Part shown: positions 24,834 through 35,267 of the stretch, in pieces | Numbering within the stretch: position 1 is the stretch's first letter | Layout of the letters: the number at the start of each line of letters is the position of its first letter | NCBI GenBank assembly: GCA_019400425.1 | Contig: JAFREE010000047.1 | Location: 92,170-156,169, forward strand | DNA length: 64,000 bases | Direction: 5' to 3' | From: Hymenochaete sp. R1 | Taxonomy: Eukaryota > Basidiomycota > Agaricomycetes > Hymenochaetales > Hymenochaetaceae | Translations under genes and position numbers: made by a program | The notes under the pieces: generated by a model | The model's database searches: none | What the model was told of the DNA's origin: nothing | The model's input: the letters and a program-made list of their open reading frames with translations, nothing else

Positions 24834-25440
24834 TCATAGATGGACTGGCAGTGGTTGATCTCTGTGGATTTTGCGAGCATGTCCTCTGAGCTCCTCTTCT
24901 TTATAGCTTATTTGTCTATCTTCTAGGGAATCCGTATTCTCTCGTTCGAAATGACTGAGACGTATTTGAAGGGACTTGTGGAGCCAGCTGTGCATGTAAT
25001 TGAATGAGACAAAGTGCAAGTAGCTGGAGGAGGTTTTTTTTTGCAGATGCCTTGTTCAGGAGCCGGTCGAAGCTCTACGAGGTAATCGCCATTACTCGCC
25101 CAGAATTCGATAACTTCGCTGAGAACTTGCGATCGACGAGCACAAAGCTGGCCAGCCTCCTCGGTGCCTATTTCTTCGATTACTTTTTCCATAAAGTCTG
25201 GCTTGACAACCAGGTCAAGAGAGTCCTCATATCTGGAAAGCAAGCGAGGGTTCGCGGGCGCGTTCTTCTCAAGCTCTTCTCGCTCGAAGCTTATAGGAGG
25301 GCCGACATTCCCATGCTTCCAATCGTTAGCGCATCCTTTCTAATGGGAATAGGTGAACTTCTGGGTCTGAAGCTCGAACGTGCGTGCGAGTAGCAAAGTG
25401 GAAAGACGATTGCCATGGGCCGGTTCATCGAGAGAAAGTG
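24834..25440 (-). pseudogene. Broken copy A of the orphan tandem family
   Basis: Reading the minus strand from about 25440, the sequence aligns with the neighbouring intact paralogs: ARTFELQ, KGCANDWKHGNVGPP, LLSRYEDSLDL, EKVIEEIGTEEAGQLC, IEFWASN and LRPAPEQGICKK. Two lesions interrupt it. An in-frame TAG falls in YSH-stop-KGC, where the paralogs read YSCKKGC and YSCLKGC. After GICKKK, in a run of nine A (about 25034-25042 on the coding strand), the frame must shift to continue as LLALCLIQLHAWLHKSLQIRLSHF and HARKIHRDQ, matching the ends of the paralogs. I see no start region. It is a decayed duplicate unless sequencing errors explain both breaks. Confidence 0.8.
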
Positions 25441-25764
25441 GCACCTTCAATACACTATCGACTCGAAGTGAAGATGCAAGTCTGCCCCAAAAGGTTTTTT
25501 TTCTTTCCGACTTTTGACCCCCACTTTATCGAACTAACCTGCTGGGGCATTGTCAAGGCGCCTAGCCAGTTCGTTTCCTCGCCTTCGGATCCTGATTTTA
25601 TATACACATCACTCGGGAACATAAAAAAGGAGTTATTCATCGCCCGTTGTAAGTCACAAGTATAAGTTTGTGATCAACGCAAGTCTGATGACTGACAGAT
25701 GAACGAGTTATCTAGGATTATCTCGCTCATACGTACAAAATCAAAAGTAATCTATATCGCCGCT

Positions 25765-26586
25765 TTATGTCGGTCTAAAGGAACATAATATGGACTCGGC
25801 CTCGTTATATAAGAACTGGGAGTGGTTGATCTCGCTGAGAATTTTGCGAACTTCTATGTGCAAATTCTCCTCGCTTCTGCTGTCCCCAGCGATCGTATCA
25901 CGGGTAGCGCCAGGCAGTTCGCGGTTGTTGCGGTAAGACCGTATCCGTGATAACTGGAAGATCCGATCTTCCATCCGTCTCTGAATGGAGCAAAGTATGA
26001 GGAGCTGCGATAGGTATTTTTTACAGAGGCCCGTCTTTGGATCCGGCTGAAGTTCTGTGAGAGCGCTGCGACGTGACTCCCAAAACTTACATACCCTATC
26101 GACAATCTCTGTACCACGGTCGCAAATGAGACTTACCTCCTTTGAGCCGATCTCTTTCAACATCTGCTCCATGCCATCAGCCTTGTAAAAGAGGTGCAGG
26201 GCGTCTTCGTATTTGGCGAGCAAGATGGAATTCTTGCGCGCCCCTTTCTCGAGCTTCGCTCGATCTGCGTCTGAAGGAGGCGCGATGTCACCGTGCTTCC
26301 AATCGAGAGTGCAGCCCTTCTTGCAGGAATAGGCGAGCAAGTCGACTTGGAGCTCGTACGTGCGCACAAATGCCAATTCGAAGATAAACCGGTGATGACG
26401 CGGGTTTTCAAAGGAAGGGGAAGTGATACCACCAATCTTTACTGACTTCAACGAGTCTAGAAGAGATTCAACGAGATCTGCGCGCCTCTCAGAGGTCGAG
26501 TTAAGATCCTCCAGGTCTGCCATCAGCTCCCGGTTATCTTGGGCACCTCCGCGAAACATTCTGGGCAATTCCCCTCCTTCGGACAT
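25765..26586 (-). CDS. Orphan tandem family, copy B
   Basis: Not recognised. A single-exon frame of 273 residues from the Met at 26586 (an in-frame Met at 26595 is also possible). It is predicted mostly helical and soluble, with no signal peptide or membrane segment. Family landmarks in order are LVESLLDSLKSVKIGGIT, FELAFVRTYELQ, YSCKKGC, DWKHGDIAPPSDADR, LLAKYEDAL, GMEQMLKEIGSKEVSLICDRGT, FWESRR, LQPDPKTGLCKKYLSQLLILCSIQ and RSEENLHIEVRKILSEIN. It shares these with copy C about 1.4 kb away at roughly 40 percent identity by eye. Conserved cysteines (C-x3-C around YSCKKGC, plus single ones near ICDRG and GLCKK) could bind metal or form disulfides, but this is speculation. Confidence 0.75.
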   Translation of the reverse strand: MSEGGELPRMFRGGAQDNRELMADLEDLNSTSERRADLVESLLDSLKSVKIGGITSPSFENPRHHRFIFELAFVRTYELQVDLLAYSCKKGCTLDWKHGDIAPPSDADRAKLEKGARKNSILLAKYEDALHLFYKADGMEQMLKEIGSKEVSLICDRGTEIVDRVCKFWESRRSALTELQPDPKTGLCKKYLSQLLILCSIQRRMEDRIFQLSRIRSYRNNRELPGATRDTIAGDSRSEENLHIEVRKILSEINHSQFLYNEAESILCSFRPT

Positions 26587-26595
26587 GGTGTACAC

Positions 26596-27160
26596 GTCGG
26601 TGGCCGAGGTCTATACGTTGGAAAGGGCTTGAAGAAGTTGGGATATTTCCATTACTTCACTCCGGGATATATACTGCCTACACGGATGGCAAGATTCGAC
26701 CATGTGAGCGAAAACGTAAGTTTACATATACTTAGCGGGCCAATTAGACCAGGTTCAGCATAACTTGCTTCGACAAAAATGCGCATTACGTGCCCCCTAA
26801 ATCCAGTTGCACTAGAGAGGACTACTTTATTAATGGAAGCACGGGTGCGCTCCGAGTCTGAGAACTTTGTTATGAGTAAGTGGCTCCTGCAGTGCACTCT
26901 GGGCAACTTTTTCGTAGCTTACAATTCCAAGTCTAAGGCTTGTTTAGGTCTGCTCCGATGTCATTGTTGTGTTGGTTGAATATGTTTGCTGACTGTTCCT
27001 ATATCAAGTGTGTGCACGGCAGAGGACTTGCCTGTTGCCTGTGACTATAATATGAGATTGTTGCAGCTTCTTTCGCTGGAGAGGCGGGTTTGACAAATGC
27101 AAAAAATTCATTTCATACATACAAATAAAGATGAAACCAGAGATAAATCGTGGTGGCTTA
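26596..27160. other. Interval between array copies B and C
   Basis: Upstream sequence of copy B and downstream sequence of copy C. I see no further gene, repeat ends or RNA. Confidence 0.4.
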
Positions 27161-28015
27161 TCAACTAATTCCAAAAGAGCATGGAACGGAGGCGGCGTCA
27201 TCATAGGCAGACCGCAAGTCATTTATATCACTGCGGATTATTCGAGCGGAAGCCAGGCATTCCTCTTCGCTCCGACTGTTAGATGTGATCAGGCTGTCAG
27301 GAGTACCACTTGTCTCGCGTACGTTGCGATGGACTCGTGCTTCCAGTAGCTTATAGAGCCAAGCATGCATATTCAATTGGATGGCGCAAAGGACAAGGAG
27401 CCGATGGAGATACCTTTTGCAAAAACCTGTCTTGGGATCAGGTTGAGGATCTACGAGGGTATCGCGATTCTCCTTCCAGAAGTTGAATACGCCATTGATG
27501 GTCTGAGTACCACGAGTGCATAATCGTGCCGTCTCCGTTGCCCCAATCTCCCTCAATAATTCCTTCATACCATCCGTGCTGCGGATGAGACAAAGAAGCT
27601 CTTCGTATTTCACAAGCAAAGCAGAGTGTCTACGAGCCCTCGCATCCTTCTCGGTACGCTCGGATCGTGAAGCAGGCTCGACATCCCCGTGCTCCCAATC
27701 GCTGCTGCATCCCTTTAAGCAAGAGTAGGTGAAAAGCTCGTTCTGGAGCTCATATGTGCGGACGAATGCAAAATGGGAGATGCACAAGTGATAGTCTGTG
27801 TTCTCTGGAGTGATAGCTTGGATATTACCAATCTTGCGTTTGGTGTCATGCAACGAACGTAGCAGATAGTCGACGATCTGCTCGCGCTTCTTGGAATTCT
27901 GCGAATTGAACTCTTGCATTAAGTCGCGAAGATCCGGGTCAGAGGGATGGACACCCGATGCCAGCATCTCCTTGCATCTGCCTAGCATTTCAGTCATTCT
28001 TCCCCAGTCGGTCAT
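27161..28015 (-). CDS. Orphan tandem family, copy C
   Basis: Not recognised. A single-exon frame of 284 residues from the Met at 28015 (MTDWGRMTEMLGRC); the Met at 28078 would add 21 hydrophobic residues absent from copy B, so I prefer 28015. Landmarks match copy B: EQIVDYLLRSLHDTKRKIGNIQ, ISHFAFVRTYELQ, YSCLKGC, DWEHGDVEPAS, LLVKYEELL, GMKELLREIGATETARLCTRGT, FWKENRD, PQPDPKTGFCKRYLHRLLVLCAIQ and RSEEECLASARIIRSDIN. The frame is intact over its whole length while copy A is broken, which suggests that B and C are under selection. Function unknown. Confidence 0.75.
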   Translation of the reverse strand: MTDWGRMTEMLGRCKEMLASGVHPSDPDLRDLMQEFNSQNSKKREQIVDYLLRSLHDTKRKIGNIQAITPENTDYHLCISHFAFVRTYELQNELFTYSCLKGCSSDWEHGDVEPASRSERTEKDARARRHSALLVKYEELLCLIRSTDGMKELLREIGATETARLCTRGTQTINGVFNFWKENRDTLVDPQPDPKTGFCKRYLHRLLVLCAIQLNMHAWLYKLLEARVHRNVRETSGTPDSLITSNSRSEEECLASARIIRSDINDLRSAYDDAASVPCSFGIS

Positions 28016-28440
28016 TTTGACGAAAGCGTTTGTAGATTGTATGGATAAAAGAGCGTAGATGCAGGTTCCACCTACCACTTCATTTTCGCTTCAGCTTTTA
28101 ACCTACTTGCTCAGTTCGCAAAGTGGAACCGTGAGGATTTGGGCATCGTGTTGTACGCGCGTAAAAGACCAGCTACACCAACTTGTAATCAGTTGCACCG
28201 CAAAAAAAATCCATTTGATTCCCTCCCGCTTGGACGAACGTCACTTTGCTTGAGTAAAGGAAGATGAGATCTAGGATGCTTTTTTTCATAAGTTATGAGT
28301 CCGATATCAAAGGAGAACGTGTTTCAGCTACCCATGAGCGTGGGCTTAAGTCCGCCGCGGGCCACCAGCTCCATTGATAAAAGGAAAATCAAATCAAGCC
28401 AAAAACAGTTGCAAAGTTTCAACGCCCGGAGATAGATGAT
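28016..28440. other. Upstream of copy C
   Basis: Probable promoter region of copy C. I see nothing else identifiable. Confidence 0.4.
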
Positions 28441-28890
28441 CTAGTCCATCATGATTCCGAACGGGTTGCAATGACCTTGAACGGAGCAAATATCTTCTCG
28501 GCTTCGCTCAACCAGACATGCAGACGGGAAAAGGTGAGACGCGGACTTGTTTGCGACCATCCTCAGGTTCTTGACACTTGAGGAGGACAGGGCCCTTCCA
28601 GACACCATGTCGAACCATGGTTTGTGGCTACGTGCAACTATTGATCTCACCTCAATATTAGGCCTTCGGAATCCAAGTGCACTCATGGGCGAGAGTGCCG
28701 CGTAGAAAATTTGTCGAGCCTGAGCAAGGTGACTGGTGCTAAGAACATTGCCGTCCTCGAAATACTCCGCGGGGGAGAGGGTCAGCGAGAAGACGACGAA
28801 AGGAGAGTGACATGCTTGGAAATATGAGCGAACGCTCCAGGCGAAGAAACGATTAGGGCTCGAAAGGAGACGAGGTGAGTTGAAGGAGGC
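28441..28890 (-). other. Unexplained open frame between array copies C and D
   Basis: On the minus strand a frame of about 148 codons is open from about 28890 to a stop at 28441. It begins without a Met (FNSPRLLSSPNRFFAWSV...) and has its first Met at 28686 (MSALGFRRPNIEVRSIV). Other stretches are CHSPFVVFSLTLSPAEYFEDG and HLAQARQIFYAALSP. The composition looks protein-like, but I recognise no family and see no clear homology to copies A-D. It could be an exon of an unmodelled gene, a 5' exon belonging to copy C, or a decayed gene. Confidence 0.3.
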
Positions 28891-29431
28891 CCGTCAACAT
28901 GGAATCATAAAAATGAAGTGGAAGTACGGAGTCAAATTAGGGGTCAATTGCAAAGAATCTGTTAAACAAAGGTTAGACCGCGGTATATTTTGAGAAGCAA
29001 AATGGTCCAAACTCAAAATTACATCCTCGGAGTTGCCGAACCAATCACTGGCAGCTCAAACTGATATTCATACCGTCACCCCAGCCAGAACAGTCCTATT
29101 GCTTCCTCTGACCCTCTCCTTATGAACTCGCATGTGACTGAGCAAGAACTTGAAGTAATTGACGAGTCGACCTACAGCCTGGGTTCGTCTCTGGTCCTAA
29201 ACAGTGCTCCTTGATTGATAGCCAAGTTTGAAGTTCTACACGGCGAACTTTCGAGCGTAAGTGTCCAAAACGTCTAGTATAGACGGTCAAATTAATTAAT
29301 GAAAACAAGAGAGTATAATCCAAGAAAAACTTATATAAAGGGTATATAAGGAATTTGAGCGAATGTCACGGTTTCGAGTAGGACAGGAAGGATCCATAGG
29401 AACGTATGAAAAAGGAGAGGAAGACAAATGA
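28891..29431. other. Interval upstream of the unexplained frame
   Basis: AT-rich spacer with no recognisable gene. It contains the 3' flank of copy D. Confidence 0.4.
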
Positions 29432-30241
29432 TTAAGATGTTCTCACCTTTCCTTTGAAAGTACAGTCTTTTACCGAATGATAATTTTCCTTCAAGTGTGT
29501 ACAGCTTGCCATAATCGAATGAACCATACCTCGCAATCTTCGACACTTAATTTCAAATTCGTCTTCTTCCTGATTCGGCGCCGTCATAAGGTCCACCATG
29601 TCGATAGCCCAGCCACAAATGAGCTTGCTGACGTCGAACGTTTCCACGAGAGCTTCGACTCGGTTCATGCAAGCCCCTCTGGCTGGTACCGGTATGCGCT
29701 CCGCAAACATATCACGGTGGCCCGCCCAGAAATTTCCGGCTTGCTCGAACACGCTGACATGAGTTACGGATGGACTAGTCGGATCAGAAGAGCTCTCTGC
29801 ACAAGGACGTGCCTTCCTGAGCGCGTCGACCAGTTCCTTGAACGATTTGGTTCTATCGAGAGGCGAGTTGGAGAAGAGACGGAGGTAATTATCGACGAAG
29901 GTCTCCCAAAGCATCACCCGATCCCGTTTGTTTTTGACTTGCGCCAACTTGGACTCTACTCGTAGAGATCCGTGTTTTAAAGTCCTTTTCCCACAGCCAA
30001 TACGAGAATCGAGTTCCCAGATCCGCGTGAGGAGACAGACCAAGTGAACGGACGCGTGAACAAGGCACGACGCATCGTCTGTCGTTAGGTCGCCCTCGCC
30101 CTTGTTGCCTAATTTCGAACGGACCAAGTCTATAAGCAAGTCCACGCTTTCTTTTCTATACTGGACTCGAGAGCTGTGGCCAAGCCCTTCCAAACCGGCC
30201 TTGCCCACGAAACAGGAAGTGAATAAAGATTTGATAGGCAT
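29432..30241 (-). CDS. Orphan tandem family, diverged copy D
   Basis: Not recognised. A 269-residue frame starting MPIKSLFTSCFVGKAG. It is far less similar than B and C are to each other, but the order of landmarks is kept: RKESVDLLIDLVRSKLG, LTRIWELDSRIGCGKRTLKHGS, VDNYLRLF, then GNFWAGHRD and IPVPARGACMNRV (compare FWESRR and LQPDPKTGLCKKY in copy B), and a helical tail with SIMASCTHLKENYHS. It lies on the same strand and next to the array, which supports common descent. An intron near the C-terminus (about 29460) cannot be excluded. Soluble, no signal peptide; function unknown. Confidence 0.65.
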   Translation of the reverse strand: MPIKSLFTSCFVGKAGLEGLGHSSRVQYRKESVDLLIDLVRSKLGNKGEGDLTTDDASCLVHASVHLVCLLTRIWELDSRIGCGKRTLKHGSLRVESKLAQVKNKRDRVMLWETFVDNYLRLFSNSPLDRTKSFKELVDALRKARPCAESSSDPTSPSVTHVSVFEQAGNFWAGHRDMFAERIPVPARGACMNRVEALVETFDVSKLICGWAIDMVDLMTAPNQEEDEFEIKCRRLRGMVHSIMASCTHLKENYHSVKDCTFKGKVRTS

Positions 30242-31122
30242 GATGCAATGGTATGTGTAAGGGTGCGGATGTGGTGCCAGTGGGGATGACGATTAGCTTG
30301 TTCGCTTGAACCGTTGTCGGAATGAAAGGAAGAGGGAAGGAAAAGAGAATGCCATACTTTATTTGCGAGTGTATGCACTTTGTATGAAAACGTTAATGCG
30401 AAAAAACGCAGGAGCAAAGCGCAACTCAGACAAGAGGGAGAGAAAGGAGGGGGAACGAATTGAAAATCGAGATCCCTTTGCGCCCCGTGAAGTGCTGATC
30501 GTATCACCTCATCTTCATATAGCGAGTACAAAATCACGTATAAACAGGATGAAGATTCAAACCTTGAGCTTAGATATCATCAATCTCAGGCCGCCGACCG
30601 AGATTGAACTTTATCTGGATGAATGAAACTTATTCTGAGGCAAAGCAAAGTCAGATAAGGGAAACGAGTTAAAGTAGCTGCACGACGCACTAAATAATGT
30701 GATGGATGCCGAACCTTCTGCGGCCTGAGGACGCATACCATTGCAATTTTAAAAAAAATGATTAGCGCAATTCGCACGACGGCAAAAGAGCAAAACGGAC
30801 ATCAACCCTGTGGCAAGCAAGCGTATATACCGATAAATACTAGCTCGTACTGAAAACGTCCATTTAGTACGCTGAGACACAGGAATACACTTCGAGTTGA
30901 CATTACAGAACCCGGTCCATTCCTACAAACCACAACATAGGCCTACACCTTCTCAAGAAACAAAGCAACGTCAACAGCACAACACGAAAGACGAACACGA
31001 ACACAGAAGTACGAAAAGACGGTAGAGCGGTCCATGGTGTCCATCCATTAAATACATTTCTCCACGCCAAATACTATTACCAAGAGGTCAAGTTCGATTA
31101 AGTGCAGTTCGCGCACTCTCTT
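30242..31122. other. No supported gene; purine-rich plus strand
   Basis: Between copy D and the 3' end of the first NIPA gene. The interval 30310-30480 is strongly purine-rich on the plus strand, and short frames there have low-complexity Lys/Arg/Glu composition. Part is probably the 3' UTR of the minus-strand NIPA gene. Confidence 0.45.
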
Positions 31123-34100
31123 TCAAAATCGATTCGAAGACAACGTCGACTCAACAAGCCGTATCCCTCCATGTTGCTGCAATTCATCCTCATCGGAGGG
31201 ACTGCCCGACCTCTCCTCATCTAACGATGGTTCCCTCACAAGACTCATGCTCTCCTCCCGATCGTCCGCAACGGACCCCTTAGGATACCCACGATCGCTC
31301 GGTGTTCGGTCTCGTTGCCTTTGTTGTCCCTGGCTATGGCTTTGCTGATGAGACGAGGAAGGCCAGTGCAACGCTTGTCCACGGTTTGAAATATCTCGTG
31401 TGTTGTCCGGTGAAAATCGCGACCGATTTGTCATAGGTACTGTTGAACTTTCCACGCTCTCCCGGCCCGGGAACTGTGACCCAGAAGCAGTCGCCGGAAA
31501 TCCAACGAAAGGGTCATGTACATTCGGGTGTCTATGACTTCCCAAGAACGATGCAGGCGCGGAGTGTAAGGCATCTGTCGAAGCGAACGGATCCGTGATC
31601 GAACTTGCTGATGAGAAGCTTAATGTCGCGTGTTGCGGTTGCGGTTGTTCTATGCCTAGACCTCGAGATGTTGTCGTACTTTGTATGGGAGAAGGTTCTT
31701 CGCTGATAGGCAACATTGAGATATGCGCAGGCGATGGCGACCGATACGCCGTCTCTCGTCGTTCGTGTGTCGCCAGCCCTGGGTTAAGGCCTTTCGTGGG
31801 GTACTTGTGGACAAGGTCTTCGGAACCAAATTTGATTGTCGGAGTTCGTGGCGGCTGAGGTGTAGATGTGGTGGAAATGAAAGACTCGCTACGTTGCGAA
31901 CCACCTGTATTAAGCCTTGGCACGGGTGCGTCGTAGAGTTGATGCCTTGTAAGCCCGCCGTAGTGTGATTCCTCGTCGTGGCTAAATCGTTGGCGCGGCG
32001 TTGTCTGGTTGCTCGACATGCTCATCCTTCTAGCACTACGCGCTCGTATCATGCTACCAAGGGGTCCAAATGACCCGCGGATAGAGTCTATGCCCGGGTC
32101 TTCTATAGAAGTAACGTCCTTCTCATCCATCTTCGCAGTATTGCTCCTTGCCGCTTGCAGGAGAAGCGTGGATCGTCGGTCGAGTTTGTTTCCGAGCTCT
32201 TTGGGGTCAATCTTGGACATCTGTAATATGGTGATGCCACAGCAGATAACGAGAAACGCCAGGACGAGGGTAATAATCTGAGATGCGCCTGCTTTCAGAC
32301 CTTTGAATAAGATGACAGTCGTGACCATCGTGAAAAACGTAACTGACACAAATGAATCAGAACTGGTACGGTAGAACGCGGAAGCGGCGACTTACAAATA
32401 ACGTAGTAAGTCGGCGTAACTTTGAAGGAGTAGTCAGAACAAGAAGATAAGAGAGTAATGGATATTAGTTACCCATGGCTGAAGGGTAAATTCGTCAGAA
32501 CTGATTACTTTGTTATGATATAGAAAATGCTCACCGGTATTAAATAAGGCCAAAGCCATGTTAAGATAGTACACTTCCGTGACTACGGATGAACACATAA
32601 GTCTCGGTCAAATCATTGGCGGGTCGCACTCACTTAGAGTTATAGCCACAAAAACCATTAAGAAATAAATGAACCAATAGTTGAACTAAATAAATTAGGT
32701 AAGCTCGTCGCCGGACAGTGAAACATCCCAGAAACGAACTTGATTATCTCCTTGTGCAGTTGTAACGATGGCTGCACCCAGTCCAGTGGTTACACTGACG
32801 CTGATACCACCAATCATGCTACAAACTGCGATGTACCATAACATCGACTTTTTCCCGTATCTGAGCTCGGTGATTAGATTCGCATCGGTTCAAATGAGAA
32901 AACAATGAACATACTTAGGCCCGAAGTAAAACATTATCGAAAGCGAAATGGCAATCAGGACACAGACGTAGGTCAAAAACCCTGGCGCGATGAACAGCTT
33001 CTCGAACTCCCTGATCTGACCTACTTGCGCTTCACTTGGCCCTATTGTGATATCGCAATAAGCCCAAAGGAACGACACATGTCAGCTCTTTTGGAGACAA
33101 CGGCGTACCGTTTAACGCAATAATTGTGGAGCCAAGCTTTTATTTTCGAAATCGCGGAACGGGAATTGCAAATCAAGTAAGGTTAGTCATGAGGTCATAG
33201 TAAAAAGCGCGGTCGGAAGAAAAAGCGAACGGAACGCACGATGCATAGGGCACAGCCCAGCCAACCGAAGAAAGATAGCTTTTCCTTAAGAATCCAAGAG
33301 GAGAGAATGGCACATATTACAACAGACAGCGCTCCCATAGGTGTCTGCATGCATTGTGCAACGCCGTAAGGAAATGAGAATAAAACATAGCTCGTGGAAA
33401 CATACGACAACGATGGCCTCCACGAATGCATATGCTATGAATGAAGAGACACCAATCAATTTCCACTTCATCACATCACAGCTCCATGATGGATTATGAT
33501 CGAGAAAGGTGAAATACAACGTACCTGCAAAATTACACAACTCTCCAAGAATCATCACTATACGACGGCAGGCGTCAAGAGCAAGTCAATGCTTGAGGTT
33601 CGCATCTGAACACCACATAAAAAGGAGTTACGCACTGATCATCCCAGTCCACCATAATGGCTAAAGTTACAAGCAAGTAAGCAAAGTAGCTGAAAGGCCG
33701 AATGAGAGCGCGAAGAGCAGTACGCACCGATTTGAGATACGCTACACCCTCCCCGGCCACCTTGCCCGCCTGCGAGCGCAGTAGCCCCTTCTTCTTGAAT
33801 ACGAAACTAGACCCAATGAGCACCCCACTCGAGATCGCACTTCAAAGTCCCAACAATTGTAGGCAGGTACGAAGCCAAAGAGCATATTGGATTGATGCAT
33901 AATCGTGTTTTCCAAATGTGCAAGCAAGTGACAGTGTATAAAAGGCGATAATGGCGAGCGTCGAATGTTATACGTACGTTAGATCTAGACGTCATCTATT
34001 GAACGTGAGAGGAAATTGAAGAGGAACGTACAGGATTATACCAACGACCTGAAGGCGCAAAGGAGTGGCATAACGAGCACATTCGCAATCAACATCGAGC

Positions 34101-34224
34101 ATAATAGTCTAACTATTGAACATCTTGCCCTCACCTTCAAGTTGGACCCTGCAGAAATGGAACCCGTCGAGGACTCTGATGCACTTGCACTCGCACTACT
34201 CGTCGCCGACGCTGATTCTGACAT
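31123..34224 (-). CDS. NIPA-type magnesium transporter, copy 1
   Basis: Membrane Mg2+ transporter of the NIPA (DUF803) family, about nine membrane helices. The start MSESASATSS (34224; in-frame Met at 34269) ends exon 1 at 34135 with SNLK. A 17-nt exon (34048-34032) encodes VVGII, then exon 3 from 33839 gives LAISSGVLIGSSFVFKKKGLL, GEGVAYLKS. Further small exons give PLWWTGMI, ILGELCNFA, AYAFVEAIVV, TPMGALSVVICAILSSWILKEKLSFFGW, FEKLFIAPGFLTYVC, KKSMLWY and GGISVSVTTGLGA. The last exon (to 31123) has FFTMVTTVILFKGLKAGASQ, LVICCGITILQMSKIDP and a long Ser/Pro/His-rich cytosolic tail of about 330 residues. It has more introns than copy 2 (43174-45838), including one between IVV and TPMG. Substrate is inferred from the family. 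Confidence 0.9.
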
Positions 34225-35267
34225 TGCTCGCTGTTTTACGGCCTTTTCGTTTCGACTTTGATGTATCAAATGTGCGTGTTAGAGATTAGAAAGAGTGAAA
34301 GCGACAAAGACGAGAGATAGGTGCGTAAGAAGAGGCCGTCGGTGTTGGGTGGAGAAGTTAGAGTGAGTATGCGGTGCGGACCTGGCCTAGGTCTTCAACT
34401 CGATTGCTGTTGACAGTGTTGTCATGTTAGCCACCATTATTACCTTATCGAGATGATCGACGCTACCCTTTCCGCAGCAGTCTGTACATTATTTTAATGA
34501 AGCCGACAAGCCGGGATGATGTTCTCAAAACTCGGCTCTTGAGAACGAGCGCTTTTAATTCAGTAAGCGGGTTTTCTTGCCAACGCGCCGTATACGCCGT
34601 TACAGCCGTATCCACCGAGGCATATCTTACTGTGTTCGAAGCTCGACTTAATCATACGAAAACTTAAATCAAAGGGAGCGATCGCGTTTTACCCACTAGC
34701 AGTGCCAAACGGGCCTGGACCTATTGATGTATGAGTCTCCAGTTACTCAACGGATGAGGGAGTGAAAGATTAATTCGTTGATATTGTCATTGAATCGTTA
34801 GACAGAGGAGCAGGATACATGCTCGTGCGGTATACAGACTTTAGAGTCACAACTATGCAGTCCCAGATGGAAACAATAGAGAGAAATCGAGAAAACAAGA
34901 GAATTGTCGATATTGACTATGCTGGAATGGTCACTCGGATGATCAAGGGAATGAACACGAGCGCGGGTGACGCAAGCGCGAGAAAGGGGCGTGAGGAAAA
35001 GGAAAGGAGAAATTTGTTGAATGTTACAGCGTAAAGAAGCGACGTGGCGGATGGAAAGCAATGTGAGGAATGCATGGACGACTAAGAAAAAAGAAGAGAA
35101 TCTGAAATAGCATAAAAATAGACAATGGAACCAGAAGAAACGCTATTAAACTCATATCTGAGGTCAGAAAGCCCATAAACACGAAAACGAAGAAACAAGA
35201 AAAACTAAAAGCTATATGCATTGGTATTGATTCAGACACGCACGGATACTTCCGGCCCTTTCACCTT
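34225..35267. other. Interval between NIPA copy 1 and adenylate cyclase
   Basis: Promoter of NIPA copy 1 and 3' flank of the adenylate cyclase gene. The part at 34800-35110 is purine-rich on the plus strand (probable 3' UTR). I see no supported gene. Confidence 0.45.
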
